Source: an uncultured Gammaproteobacteria bacterium (GTDB lineage Bacteria > Pseudomonadota > Gammaproteobacteria > Pseudomonadales > Azotimanducaceae). Taken from it: DNA of 64,000 nucleotides. Within the stretch, counting starts at the first letter, position 1, and each line of letters begins with the position of its first letter. The position numbers were made by a program, and so were the translations under genes. The notes under the pieces were generated by a model. It had not been told where the DNA came from. It saw only the letters and a program-made list of their open reading frames with translations, and made no database searches. The stretch lies in assembly GCA_913045175.1 (NCBI GenBank), contig CAJWQG010000010.1, positions 1 to 64,000 on the forward strand, written 5' to 3'. Positions 1 through 8,864 of this stretch are shown here, piece after piece.

Positions 1-78
1 TACTCATCTTGATCTTTAAATAGTTTTTTAAATGGAGCATTTGAATTTAATGCACAGGTCGCGGACGTCTTCGAGAAC

Positions 79-714
79 ATGATCGAACGATCAGTTCCCG
101 GTTATCCACTTATATTAGACATCATTGGAATCTCCACCGAACACTTTGCGCAACCCAACACCCATTGTTATGACCTGGGCTGTTCATTGGGTGCATCGAC
201 GCTACAAATTCGTCAACACCTCCCAGATAGTTGTCAGTTAATCGGCATCGACAATTCTTTGGATATGGTCGAACGATGTAAGGCCAACGTCGCGCGTGAT
301 AACAGTCCGGCAGCGATTGAAATTCGTCATGAAGACGTTCGCACCACCAGGATAGAGAACGCATCTGTTGTAGTAATGAATTTTACGCTGCAGTTTATTC
401 CCGAGGCAGACAGGGAAAGGGTACTTAAAAACATTTCAGATGGCCTCGTCGAAGGTGGCGTATTTCTACTTTGCGAGAAAGTTAAGTTTGATGACAACGA
501 CCAACAGACACTATTCGAAAATTTACATCTCTCTTTCAAACGACTCATGGGTTATAGCGATCTGGAAATCGCGCAAAAAAGGGCTGCGCTCGAAAACGTG
601 CTCATTCCCAATACAATCGATGAACTGAAAGAGCGTGCCATCCGGGCAGGGTTTAGCCGTACAGAGTTAGTCGTTCAATGTCTAAATTTCGTGGCGATTC
701 TGGCGATTAAATGA
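79..714 (+). CDS. cmoA: tRNA carboxy-SAM synthase CmoA, 5' end incomplete
   Basis: Makes carboxy-S-adenosylmethionine from SAM and prephenate, the donor for CmoB in forming 5-oxyacetyluridine at tRNA position 34. The class I methyltransferase glycine motif (YDLGCSLG) and the family stretches RSVPGY and VVMNFTLQF are clear. Base 79 is the first possible Met, but CmoA proteins normally have about 30 residues before this point. The same frame upstream (bases 40-78) reads FEFNAQVADVFEN, matching the family N-terminus, so the true start lies further left. No ATG, GTG or TTG exists there, and an in-frame TGA sits at 10-12. The gene is therefore truncated by the window edge and probably damaged or misread at its start. 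Its stop overlaps the next gene (ATGA), and cmoB follows, which confirms the assignment. Confidence 0.93.
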   Translation: MIERSVPGYPLILDIIGISTEHFAQPNTHCYDLGCSLGASTLQIRQHLPDSCQLIGIDNSLDMVERCKANVARDNSPAAIEIRHEDVRTTRIENASVVVMNFTLQFIPEADRERVLKNISDGLVEGGVFLLCEKVKFDDNDQQTLFENLHLSFKRLMGYSDLEIAQKRAALENVLIPNTIDELKERAIRAGFSRTELVVQCLNFVAILAIK

Positions 715-1253
715 CTAAAGCGGACAAATATCTAACGCCGGAAGCTCACGAAGACCTACAGCAAAAAATTCTTGAGGGTGAGGCTACCCTGGTTATTCCC
801 CCTGGCGTCGCACGACATTTTTTCGCGCGAGTTTCCAATTCATCGGTTGAAGGAACCACCGGCTTCAAAGTAACGGCAGAAAAAGTATTGATCTGGAGCG
901 GGCTCATCGTCGCCCCAACTCTTCTGCTCACCTGTTTTGCCTATGTGGCTCAGGAGTTTGGCTGGTTCGCTGCATTGGCTATACCACTGATCGGTGTGTT
1001 CTGGACTATCTTCGCCGGTTATACAAACGAACACGGCAAATGGCAGCCAATGTCCGTGCTGTTCGTCCTTTCCGTACTGAACCTTTGGATAATGGAACAA
1101 GCCTACGCTGTGCCACTAGTCCTATTCACAGTCTCGCTCTGGGTACATCGCCTGACGTACATTTTTTCGCAGGCATTCCTCATAGGAATCGTCATTGAGT
1201 CGTTCGCGGCCTACGACATGCTTGCTGAACATGTGGAGATAACAGAGGTTTAG
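711..1253 (+). CDS. small integral membrane protein between cmoA and cmoB
   Basis: A 180-residue protein I do not recognise. Its start codon overlaps the cmoA stop (ATGA) and it ends one base before the cmoB start, so it is translationally embedded in the cmo operon. A soluble N-terminal part (residues 1-60) is followed by about four hydrophobic segments (roughly 62-82, 84-103, 110-128, 133-162). No catalytic motif or signal peptide is visible. Position suggests co-expression with wobble-uridine modification, but a functional link is only inference, since cmoA and cmoB are soluble enzymes that need no membrane partner. Confidence 0.8.
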   Translation: MTKADKYLTPEAHEDLQQKILEGEATLVIPPGVARHFFARVSNSSVEGTTGFKVTAEKVLIWSGLIVAPTLLLTCFAYVAQEFGWFAALAIPLIGVFWTIFAGYTNEHGKWQPMSVLFVLSVLNLWIMEQAYAVPLVLFTVSLWVHRLTYIFSQAFLIGIVIESFAAYDMLAEHVEITEV

Positions 1254-1254
1254 C

Positions 1255-2211
1255 ATGCACGCTGACACCATGCTTACGCCGCTTCGGTCTTTGGTAGCAG
1301 GTGATCACTTCGATCACCTCGAACGCACCATGAAAAATCACTTTCGTTCCCACGGTAATGATGTGCCATGGAATGCCACCCTATCCGAGATCCCCTGCCT
1401 AACCGATATAGACGCAGATTTTTCCAGCGATACCGTGACTGTTAGTACGAAGGATGAGATAGATATGGAGCAACTCAAGACCTCGCTCAAAAAGTTCAAG
1501 CCCTGGCGCAAAGGTCCCTTCGAGCTCTCCGGAATCCATATAGACACCGAATGGCGCTCCGATTGGAAATGGCAAAGGCTTGCCCAGCACATCGCGCCGC
1601 TGAACAATCGGCGAGTGCTCGACATTGGATGTGGCAACGGCTACTACCTGTTTCGTATGCTCGGTGCCGGCGCCGGCGTCGCTGTTGGCGTCGACCCAAC
1701 AAGATTATTTCTTTACCAGTTCATGGCATTGCAAAAGCTGCTTCCCAAAAACAACGCTTTTTACCTGCCACTGCGCTCTGAATACCTTCCGGCATTCAAC
1801 AGTTTCGACACTGTTTTCTCAATGGGCGTCCTCTATCATCGTCGTTCCCCGTTCGAACATCTAAATGAACTCTTCAGCTTCCTCAAACCGGGCGGCGAAC
1901 TGGTTCTGGAAACGCTCATTATCCCTGGAGACGCGTCTACCACGCTGGTTCCCACCGATCGCTACGCGAAGATGGCCAATGTCTGGTTTCTGCCGTCTAC
2001 CGAAGCGCTGGAAGCGTGGTTACCACGATTAGGGTTCCGTAACGTGCGTGTTGTAGACGTTTGTAAAACCACCACGAGCGAACAGAGAAAAACTGAATGG
2101 ATGCAATTTCAGTCTCTTTCTGACTTTCTGGACCCGGAGGACACAAACCTCACCGCTGAAGGATATCCGGCACCTACCCGTGCGATCCTAATCGCCAACA
2201 AACCGGATTAA
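1255..2211 (+). CDS. cmoB: tRNA U34 carboxymethyltransferase CmoB
   Basis: Transfers the carboxymethyl group of carboxy-SAM to 5-hydroxyuridine at tRNA position 34. The 318 residues match the usual length (about 320). Family hallmarks are visible: MPWRKGPF-like FKPWRKGPFEL, DTEWRSDWKW, the SAM-binding motif LDIGCGNGYY, VGVDPT, SMGVLYHRRSP and the C-terminal FLDP...EGYPAP. The ATG at 1255 follows the preceding stop by one base, so translation is probably coupled. Together with cmoA this is the complete donor-synthesis and transfer pair. Confidence 0.96.
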   Translation: MHADTMLTPLRSLVAGDHFDHLERTMKNHFRSHGNDVPWNATLSEIPCLTDIDADFSSDTVTVSTKDEIDMEQLKTSLKKFKPWRKGPFELSGIHIDTEWRSDWKWQRLAQHIAPLNNRRVLDIGCGNGYYLFRMLGAGAGVAVGVDPTRLFLYQFMALQKLLPKNNAFYLPLRSEYLPAFNSFDTVFSMGVLYHRRSPFEHLNELFSFLKPGGELVLETLIIPGDASTTLVPTDRYAKMANVWFLPSTEALEAWLPRLGFRNVRVVDVCKTTTSEQRKTEWMQFQSLSDFLDPEDTNLTAEGYPAPTRAILIANKPD

Positions 2212-2269
2212 CGGCTTAAAGTTCTTCCCAAACTGCTCGGCAACGTGTTTATACTGGGATGGTGAATCT

Positions 2270-3682
2270 TTGAGACTGAAGAAGCCCGTGACGGAAGCGA
2301 GGACGGTTGGGGAACTCAAATCTGCTGGCTACAAGATTTTATCTGTTCGGGATGAAATGCGGCGAAATCTCATCACCAAACTGGCCGATTCAGAGGAAAT
2401 TTTCCCCGGTATCATTGGCTATCAGGATACTGTGGTACCACAGATAGAAAACGCGATTCTTTCAGGACAAGACATCATTCTCCTGGGAGAAAGAGGACAG
2501 GCAAAATCGCGCATCATTCGCAGTCTGGTTTCACTGCTTGATGAATACATCCCTATTCTCGACGAAGTCGAAATACCTGAAGATCCTTTCCACCCAATCA
2601 GCGCCCAGGGCAAACAACTGATCGCAGACAAAGGTGATGATGCACCCCTTCGTTGGCTGCACCGAGACCACCGCTACGGAGAGAAACTCGCCACCCCGGA
2701 CATTACGATCGCAGATCTAATCGGTGAGATCGACCCAATCAAGATCGCTGAAGGTCGATACCTGACAGACGAAGAAGCACTTCACTTAGGACTGGTACCC
2801 CATACCAATCGCGGAATTTTCGCGATAAACGAACTGCCAGATCTGGCAGAGCGAATACAGGTCGGGCTACTGAATGTGATGGAAGAGCGAGACATTCAGA
2901 TTCGAGGCCACAAGGTAAGACTTGATCTCGATATATTGATCGTTGCAACTGCAAACCCGGAAGACTACACCAACCGGGGTCGAATCATTACGCCACTAAA
3001 AGACAGGTATGGATCACAGATCCGCACTCACTATCCTGAGTCGCTTATTGAAGAAATAACCATCGTGGAACAGGAGCAACGCAAGCTGGATCTAGGTGAG
3101 TACAAAGAGGATGCGCCTGTCTATATGTCGCAAATCATTGCTGAGATTACGCAACAAGCACGTCAATCCGCGGACATTAACCAGCGCTCTGGCGTATCCG
3201 TTCGGGCTTCGGTCGCAAATTTCGAATCACTGATGGCAAACGCATTGCGCCGTTCTATTGCCATTGGTGAACAGGATATCGTCCCACGCATATCTGACCT
3301 GCCTTTTATCATGCCTTCACTACAGGGCAAGATCGAGTTTGAAGCGATGGAAGATGGTCATGAAGAAAAAATCATGGAGAAGCTTTTTACTGACGCGATT
3401 AAGTCGGTATTCGAGCGCTTTACTGAAATCAGCGATATGGAAGAGATATCACTGCAGTTCGCAGAAGGTCTGCATGTGACCACGGGCGAATCGGTACCGT
3501 CGGGAGACTATGCATCCATCATCAAAAGAGTTTCGGGACTTGATGAAGCAGTAAGTAAGATCGCAAGTTCTGATAGTCCGGCCGCTCAAGCGTCCGCAGT
3601 GGAGTTCATTCTTGAAGGACTACACATCAACCAGCTTCTAAACAAAGACCGGGTTGGAGGAAGAAACACCTACCGCGGCTAG
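2270..3682 (+). CDS. MoxR/magnesium-chelatase-type AAA+ ATPase
   Basis: A 470-residue AAA+ ATPase of the MoxR/ChlI-like group, which usually acts as a chaperone or remodelling partner of a VWA protein. The Walker A motif GERGQAKS lies at about residues 73-80. The Walker B region reads IFAINELPDL, with an Asn where many homologues have Asp. A sensor-like ATANPED and an arginine-rich lid follow. The only plausible start is TTG at 2270 because the reading frame has no earlier ATG. The VWA gene begins 13 bases after this stop, giving the classic ATPase-VWA pair. There are no chlorophyll genes nearby, so a true magnesium chelatase role is unlikely. Confidence 0.88.
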   Translation: MRLKKPVTEARTVGELKSAGYKILSVRDEMRRNLITKLADSEEIFPGIIGYQDTVVPQIENAILSGQDIILLGERGQAKSRIIRSLVSLLDEYIPILDEVEIPEDPFHPISAQGKQLIADKGDDAPLRWLHRDHRYGEKLATPDITIADLIGEIDPIKIAEGRYLTDEEALHLGLVPHTNRGIFAINELPDLAERIQVGLLNVMEERDIQIRGHKVRLDLDILIVATANPEDYTNRGRIITPLKDRYGSQIRTHYPESLIEEITIVEQEQRKLDLGEYKEDAPVYMSQIIAEITQQARQSADINQRSGVSVRASVANFESLMANALRRSIAIGEQDIVPRISDLPFIMPSLQGKIEFEAMEDGHEEKIMEKLFTDAIKSVFERFTEISDMEEISLQFAEGLHVTTGESVPSGDYASIIKRVSGLDEAVSKIASSDSPAAQASAVEFILEGLHINQLLNKDRVGGRNTYRG

Positions 3683-3695
3683 AATAGGAATCACC

Positions 3696-5771
3696 ATGAC
3701 GAGCAAATTTACCTCTCTGATACGGTACTCCGAATGGGATGGAACTCAGACTAAATCACTTGAGGCTGACGACATCCTAGAAGCAATTTCCGAAGACCTT
3801 ATGGAATTTGGTGACCTGCAGCAGGCCATGCGATATCTAATGCAAAGGGGAATGGAAACCTCCGATGGCAACCATATCCGTGGATTACGAGACATGCTAA
3901 GACAGCTTAAGGATGAGCGGCGACAGCAACTTGAGCGGTACGACATGTCGAGCGTTATGGATGATATCGACAATCAGCTCAAAGATATTCTTAAGATGGA
4001 AAAGGAAACCATCCAGGAATGGATTGACCAAAAAGAAGCTGAAGACGACACGCAGAAGTTTATCGATGACCTGACTCAAGATACGGAGAAGTCGATGCAG
4101 AGCGATAGCCAGATCCCCTCCGAAGACGAAGAACAAGGCGACGAAGAAAACTTTTCCGACAAAGTACTCAGCGATATCGGCAAACAGAATCAGGAATTCA
4201 TTGACAACCTTCCCGACGATACGGCTGGCAAAGTCAAAGCGCTCCAGGATTACGAGTTTCTCAGTCCAGATGCACAGAAACAGTTTCTCAAGCTGATTGA
4301 ACAATTGAAGCAAGCGATGACCCAGTCCTTCTTCAAAGATATTGAAAATATGGTCAATCAGATGTCACCCGGTGACATTGAACGCATGAAAGATATGGTC
4401 AAGGACCTCAATGAAATGCTAGTGAAGAAGATTGCTGGCAAGGATCCTGGCTTCGACGAGTTCATGGAAAAATACGGTGATATGTTTGGCGACAACCCAC
4501 CAGAATCGCTAGACGAGCTGTTGAAGCAAATGCAGCAACAGATGGAAGCAACCCAATCGCTGTTCAACAGTATGTCACCCCAACAGCAGGAACAGTTGCA
4601 AGATCTGATGTCAGGAAAGTTTGGTGATCCGGAATTGGAATCAGAACTGGCCAAACTGGCCAAGGAGATGGATTTCCTCAACCCTCAGGGACGCCGTTAT
4701 GACTTTTCCGGGGACAACGAGATTAATCTTCAAGCAGCAATGGAATTGATGCGTGAGATGGCAGAACTCGACCAGCTGGAACAGCAAATGCAGAAGGCGC
4801 AGTACGACGGCAAAGTTGACGCCATTGATGGTGATAAAATCGAGGAACTACTGGGCGAAGACGCAAGAGAGAATCTCGAAGAAATGAAGAAAATGCTCGA
4901 GATTCTGGAAAAAGCTGGTTACGTCCGGAAAGAAGATAACAAGTGGGAACTAACACCAAGAGGAACGCGTTCCCTGGGGCAAAAGGCGCTCGGCGAAATC
5001 TATGCTCGACTCAAGAAACAGAGCCTGGGCAACCATGTAGTTCCAGAAGAAGGCCGTTTCGGCGAACGGGTCGAAGACCCCAAGCCCTACGAGTTTGGTG
5101 ATCCTTTCCACCTGCACATGCCTCGGACCATTCGCAACTCGCTGGATCGAGAAGGACCAGGCGCACCAGTAACCCTGCGAACCGAAGATTTTGAAATATA
5201 TCGCAGTGAACTCATCACACAGACTGCGACCGTGTTGATGGTGGACCTCTCCTGGTCAATGGCGCTCCGAGGATCGTTTCAGTCAGCCAAAAAAGTTGCC
5301 ATGGCGCTGCACAACCTGATCTCATCCGCGTATCCACGTGACAGCCTTTACGTACTGGGATTTTCCGCCTACGCAAAAGAGATCAAGGCACAAGACCTGC
5401 CGTACCTACAATACGATGACTACCTGCTGGGAACTAATATGCAACACGCATTGATCCTGGCGGAAAAGCTACTGGATAAACATCGCCAGGGAACTCGGCA
5501 GGTCATCATGGTCACAGACGGAGAACCTACGGCCCATCTCGAAAACGGGCGTCCCGTTTTTGCTTATCCACCAACTCAGGCGACGCTTAGTAAGACATTA
5601 CGTGCGATAAAGAGTTGTACTGCCAAGAACATCACCATTAATACTTTTATGCTCGACCAAAGTTACTACCTAAAAGCGTTCGTCGAGCAGATGACGAAAA
5701 TTAACGGTGGTAGAGTCTTTTATACAGAGCCGCACAATCTGGGTGAGTATGTGCTGGTGGACTACGTATAG
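3696..5771 (+). CDS. VWA-domain partner of the MoxR-type ATPase
   Basis: A 691-residue protein. A long acidic, helical, Met/Gln-rich N-terminal part precedes a C-terminal von Willebrand A domain (about residues 510-690). The metal-ion-dependent adhesion site is intact: DLSWS at about residue 517, a Thr in LGTNMQ and the Asp in VTDGEPT. I chose the ATG at 3696 because it is preceded by an AGGA-type ribosome site. An upstream ATG at 3654 would overlap the ATPase gene by 29 bases. Such proteins bind the cognate ATPase through the helical part and present the metal-binding domain to a client. No signal peptide is seen, so it is probably cytoplasmic. Confidence 0.88.
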   Translation: MTSKFTSLIRYSEWDGTQTKSLEADDILEAISEDLMEFGDLQQAMRYLMQRGMETSDGNHIRGLRDMLRQLKDERRQQLERYDMSSVMDDIDNQLKDILKMEKETIQEWIDQKEAEDDTQKFIDDLTQDTEKSMQSDSQIPSEDEEQGDEENFSDKVLSDIGKQNQEFIDNLPDDTAGKVKALQDYEFLSPDAQKQFLKLIEQLKQAMTQSFFKDIENMVNQMSPGDIERMKDMVKDLNEMLVKKIAGKDPGFDEFMEKYGDMFGDNPPESLDELLKQMQQQMEATQSLFNSMSPQQQEQLQDLMSGKFGDPELESELAKLAKEMDFLNPQGRRYDFSGDNEINLQAAMELMREMAELDQLEQQMQKAQYDGKVDAIDGDKIEELLGEDARENLEEMKKMLEILEKAGYVRKEDNKWELTPRGTRSLGQKALGEIYARLKKQSLGNHVVPEEGRFGERVEDPKPYEFGDPFHLHMPRTIRNSLDREGPGAPVTLRTEDFEIYRSELITQTATVLMVDLSWSMALRGSFQSAKKVAMALHNLISSAYPRDSLYVLGFSAYAKEIKAQDLPYLQYDDYLLGTNMQHALILAEKLLDKHRQGTRQVIMVTDGEPTAHLENGRPVFAYPPTQATLSKTLRAIKSCTAKNITINTFMLDQSYYLKAFVEQMTKINGGRVFYTEPHNLGEYVLVDYV

Positions 5772-5827
5772 AACAAGAAGAAGTGTCTGGGGCGATAACA
5801 GCACCCACGACGATAGTATAGACGACC

Positions 5828-6508
5828 CTAAAAAGGCGCTTCACTCGCAAACGACATTCTTTCCCCACTGCTAGGATGCGTAAAGCTTAACCGACTCGCA
5901 TGGAGCATAAGTCTATCAGCAGCCGCAAACGCATCTTCATGAGCATAAAGATCACAGCCAAGAATCGGGTGCCCAATGGAAGCAAGGTGAATGCGAAGCT
6001 GATGACTGCGCCCGGTCACTGGCATCAATAGAAGCTCACTATTGCCGTCAACTATCTGGAGTAACTCATAGCGTGTAAGTGCAGGTTTGCCCTCCTGCTC
6101 GTCCACCACCTGCCTTGGACGATCATTGGGATCTGGTCGAAGCGCAAAACCTATCTCGCCTTTGACTTTCTCAACTTCCCCAAAAACGGTAGCGAGATAC
6201 TCCTTCGAAATCTCTCTTTCTCTGAACTGTCGATTTAGCTCACTCGTAGCATGTTTCGACTGAGACATTACAAGCAGTCCTGAAGTATCCAGGTCAAGCC
6301 GGTGTAAGACGACGACATCCGGATAGTCAAACCTGACCCTCTGCAGCACGCAGTCCTTCACAAAACGACCCGGCACGGTGAGCAGCCCCGCCGGTTTTTC
6401 GACTACCAGCAAATCATCGTCTGCAAACCGAACAAGCACTTCTTCCTGACAGGGTGGCGGGATGTGGCTCGTGTAGTTGCCCATGGTTATCACTATAGCA
6501 TCGAACAT
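5828..6508 (-). CDS. rluA: dual-specificity RNA pseudouridine synthase RluA
   Basis: Converts U746 of 23S rRNA and U32 of some tRNAs to pseudouridine. The 226 residues are close to E. coli RluA (219). The catalytic Asp lies in HRLDLDTSGL, and the second conserved block is TGRSHQLRIHL. The N-terminal VVEKPAGLLTVPGR and REREISKEY blocks are typical of RluA and not of RluC or RluD, because there is no S4 domain. It is transcribed convergently with the VWA gene and divergently from the DUF1631 locus. An alternative Met eight residues in could also be the start. Confidence 0.9.
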   Translation of the reverse strand: MFDAIVITMGNYTSHIPPPCQEEVLVRFADDDLLVVEKPAGLLTVPGRFVKDCVLQRVRFDYPDVVVLHRLDLDTSGLLVMSQSKHATSELNRQFREREISKEYLATVFGEVEKVKGEIGFALRPDPNDRPRQVVDEQEGKPALTRYELLQIVDGNSELLLMPVTGRSHQLRIHLASIGHPILGCDLYAHEDAFAAADRLMLHASRLSFTHPSSGERMSFASEAPF

Positions 6509-6584
6509 GACGCCGATTCCGACGCTATGGATTATTACCGGGTACTATTAATATATCCGTCCCATGTTGTTGGTTAAATAAGGA

Positions 6585-7211
6585 ATGCCAGATACCTCCA
6601 AGACGGTCATAGCAGCACTGCAAGATCGTTATATCAGGCAAGCAGGCGTTGATTCCAACACGAGTCAGGACACGCTAGTAGAGTTTTTGAGAGAGATCCC
6701 CCACGATCAACTCATAGGCGGCGGACTATTAGCGGATCTCATTCAGAGTGCCCACCCCGATTGGCGCCTTACCGACGAAGACAAAGCAGTTCTCATCGCC
6801 GTTGATGACTGCAACAAAATGGTGTTCCGTCTTTCGGACCTAGAGGCGGAAGCAGAGCAACGTATATTCGAAATCATTCCGGAACTCGCCTGTCAGATAC
6901 TCCTTAATCCCGGAATCCCCATAGACCTACCCGAGTTTTCTATTCTCGAGGTTCTCGACCTGATGGTTAATTGCACGGTCGGCTCGTCAGACGACCTGGT
7001 ACGTGCTGGCGAGCAACTGATGAAGAAACTCAATGAAGTCGTCAGCGTGGTTCGCGCAGAAGAAACAGATTACAAAGATCTGGAAAAAGACCTGCAGGCC
7101 TTCCTCGACAAAGAACAGGTTCGTGTACAGAAGGTCGAGGAGCGCCTGGCAGCGTCGGAAACCGGGCAACTACGATCCCAGCGGAGCAAAAAATCCAGGC
7201 TGCGCAGATGA
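6585..7211 (+). CDS. DUF1631 family protein, N-terminal piece
   Basis: Covers 208 residues. The segment around residues 65-140 matches the central DUF1631 region, where a helical 'VDDCNKMVFRL...' block precedes the LLD-type 'EFSILEVLDLMVNC' block. A charged helix (FLDKEQVRVQKVEERL) follows. The final ten or so residues, rich in Lys/Arg/Ser, look out of frame and lack family resemblance. DUF1631 has no established biochemical activity. Larger homologues carry an additional N-terminal third that is absent here. Confidence 0.65.
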   Translation: MPDTSKTVIAALQDRYIRQAGVDSNTSQDTLVEFLREIPHDQLIGGGLLADLIQSAHPDWRLTDEDKAVLIAVDDCNKMVFRLSDLEAEAEQRIFEIIPELACQILLNPGIPIDLPEFSILEVLDLMVNCTVGSSDDLVRAGEQLMKKLNEVVSVVRAEETDYKDLEKDLQAFLDKEQVRVQKVEERLAASETGQLRSQRSKKSRLRR

Positions 7212-7606
7212 TCAATGAACAAATGGATGGCAAACTCCTGACAGAGGCAATCGCTGACTTCCTAAGGGGGCCGTGGTACGACTCAATTCAGCTGTTGCTG
7301 CTCACGAAAGGATTCGAAGGTGAAGAATGGGATCGCGCAGAGAAGCTAACCGAAACAATCATATGGACCTATCAGCCCATCGTTACACCCAACCAACCGG
7401 GCACCAACGAAACCACCGATGAGGAAGCAGACGCTGATCCTGACACGGCGGCAGTAGTCACAAAGCTCACAGAAGAAAATGAAACCTTCGTCCAGTCAGA
7501 GACTCAGCGTCTATACAGAATCATAGAGCACCTTTCGAGTGAACTTCGCGAACTCTTGGTAGCACTGGACCACACCTCGGAAGCTGTCGAGACTGCGATA
7601 GAATAA
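7208..7606 (+). CDS. DUF1631 family protein, middle piece
   Basis: Contains the most recognisable DUF1631 block, ADFLRGPWYDSIQLLLLT, followed by W-x-R-A and IIWTYQP, then a long helix. It overlaps the previous piece by four bases (ATGA) and ends in TAA at 7604-7606. The following codons in the same frame stay open and lead directly into the third piece. Confidence 0.6.
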   Translation: MINEQMDGKLLTEAIADFLRGPWYDSIQLLLLTKGFEGEEWDRAEKLTETIIWTYQPIVTPNQPGTNETTDEEADADPDTAAVVTKLTEENETFVQSETQRLYRIIEHLSSELRELLVALDHTSEAVETAIE

Positions 7607-7630
7607 ATTGAGAACGAACACGTACAAATC

Positions 7631-8503
7631 ATGTCGGGCATGGAGTTGGAGTACGTGGATTCAGATCCAATTCCCGTTGATGAAGAAGTATTCAACCAGG
7701 CGACATCTCTTAGTCGAATTTTGTTACGCCGGGTTAATGACCTTGAGCCCGGTCACTGGTTTACCTTCGAAGAAGATGACGTCTGTATCCGGATCAAACT
7801 GGTTCTAAAGCTGACAGACGTGAAGCAGCTGCTATTTACCAATCGCAACGGTATGAAAGCACTACAGAAAAGTTTTGATGAGATGGTGTACTTCCTGTCC
7901 TCCGGTGCCGTCAAGCCACTCAATCATGAGGACGTGTTCTCATCTGCATACGCGAATTATTTTAACGGCATCGTCAAATCGTTTGATGAAAGGGCCAAAC
8001 GTGCCGCCGACGAAGAACAGGAAGCTGAAAAAGAGCGGGAAGAACAGGAAGCAGCTAAAGCCAAGGCAATTACAGAAGCCAAGGCGCTTGCCGAAGCGAA
8101 GGAAGAGGCAGAAAGAATTCGTCTGGAGGAAGAAAAGGAGGCTCGTTTAGAACGGGCAAGACTGGAAGCTAACAAGGAAGAGAATATAAATCGTGTTAAA
8201 GAACTCACGTTGGTGGTCCACGGACTAAACATTGGCGCGTGGCTAAAACTTCCGAGCAACGAAGGTGTGCTTGAAGAATGTAAGTTGGCGGTGAAACTTG
8301 CCGCAGCCGACAAGATGATTTTTGTAAACGGCACCGAGGTCAAGATCGGCGAATACAACACCGAGCAGCTTGTACAGTTGCTGGTGGCCGGTGAAGCAGA
8401 GATCCAGGAAGCAGGCGTAGAGTTCGAAGACATACTAGCACAAGTAGTGACCAAACTGTGGGTAGACCGGAATAAGAGCTATGACGACCTCACAGGATCA
8501 TGA
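7631..8503 (+). CDS. DUF1631 family protein, C-terminal piece with duplicated beta domain
   Basis: Residues about 35-100 match the C-terminal DUF1631 beta domain (LEPGHWFTF ... LLFTNRNGMKAL). Next come a charged Glu/Ala-rich coiled coil (about 115-190) and a second, diverged copy of the same pattern (LNIGAWLKL ... MIFVNGTEVKIG) at about 200-270. The second copy suggests an internal duplication I do not associate with typical DUF1631 proteins. The end overlaps the PilZ gene by 23 bases, so the two are probably translated together. Confidence 0.65.
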   Translation: MSGMELEYVDSDPIPVDEEVFNQATSLSRILLRRVNDLEPGHWFTFEEDDVCIRIKLVLKLTDVKQLLFTNRNGMKALQKSFDEMVYFLSSGAVKPLNHEDVFSSAYANYFNGIVKSFDERAKRAADEEQEAEKEREEQEAAKAKAITEAKALAEAKEEAERIRLEEEKEARLERARLEANKEENINRVKELTLVVHGLNIGAWLKLPSNEGVLEECKLAVKLAAADKMIFVNGTEVKIGEYNTEQLVQLLVAGEAEIQEAGVEFEDILAQVVTKLWVDRNKSYDDLTGS

Positions 8504-8846
8504 CAATCATCGGGTAGAAACCCGACTTGAACTCCAGGAAACCATATTTATCGAGACGATCGCCTCGGACTCATCTCACGCGGGCAGCGTCATGATGTGT
8601 AACTCACTTGCTCTTTCGGCGAACGGTTTACAAGTCGTCGTCGATGACGACATCTCTATAGGATCGATCTTTAGATTGTGCATCGACCTTAGGGATGCCG
8701 ATCCAATCTTTCTGGTGGCCGAAGTTAAATGGAAACGAACCGACCCGGAAAGTGACGGGTTCAGAATCGGTTTTCTAATGTTCGAATCTGAGGATACGGA
8801 TATTCAGCGTTGGAAAGAGCTCGTAGCGGACATGCTTGGCAGCTAG
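8481..8846 (+). CDS. PilZ domain protein, probable cyclic-di-GMP receptor
   Basis: A 121-residue single-domain PilZ protein. The RxxxR switch motif appears as HRVETRLEL near residue 10, and the second motif ([D/N]xSxxG) as LALSANGLQV near residue 45. Both are needed for cyclic-di-GMP binding in this family. The start overlaps the DUF1631 C-terminal piece. This adjacency suggests that the DUF1631 product is either the output partner or is regulated together with the receptor. Confidence 0.85.
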   Translation: MTTSQDHDNHRVETRLELQETIFIETIASDSSHAGSVMMCNSLALSANGLQVVVDDDISIGSIFRLCIDLRDADPIFLVAEVKWKRTDPESDGFRIGFLMFESEDTDIQRWKELVADMLGS

Positions 8847-8864
8847 TTTTCTGCCTGCAAAAGA

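Larger units (their letters stand above)
6585..8503 (+). pseudogene. DUF1631 family gene broken by a frameshift and an in-frame stop
   Basis: Three consecutive reading frames together form one DUF1631-type protein of about 640 residues. The first break is a frame change near 7170-7200, around an A6 run. The frame of the second piece is already open and family-like before its first Met (PAEQKIQAAQMINEQMD). The second break is a TAA at 7604-7606, after which the same frame continues open into the third piece without loss. The two breaks could be mutations or consensus errors. A true three-subunit arrangement is less likely but not excluded, because an ATGA overlap joins pieces one and two. The start at 6585 has a good AAGGA site. 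The locus is followed by a PilZ gene. Confidence 0.7.

Noticed and set aside
2270-5771. True magnesium chelatase subunits
   Set aside because: ATPase and VWA parts are present, but no large H subunit or tetrapyrrole gene is nearby, and MoxR/VWA pairs are common outside chlorophyll synthesis.
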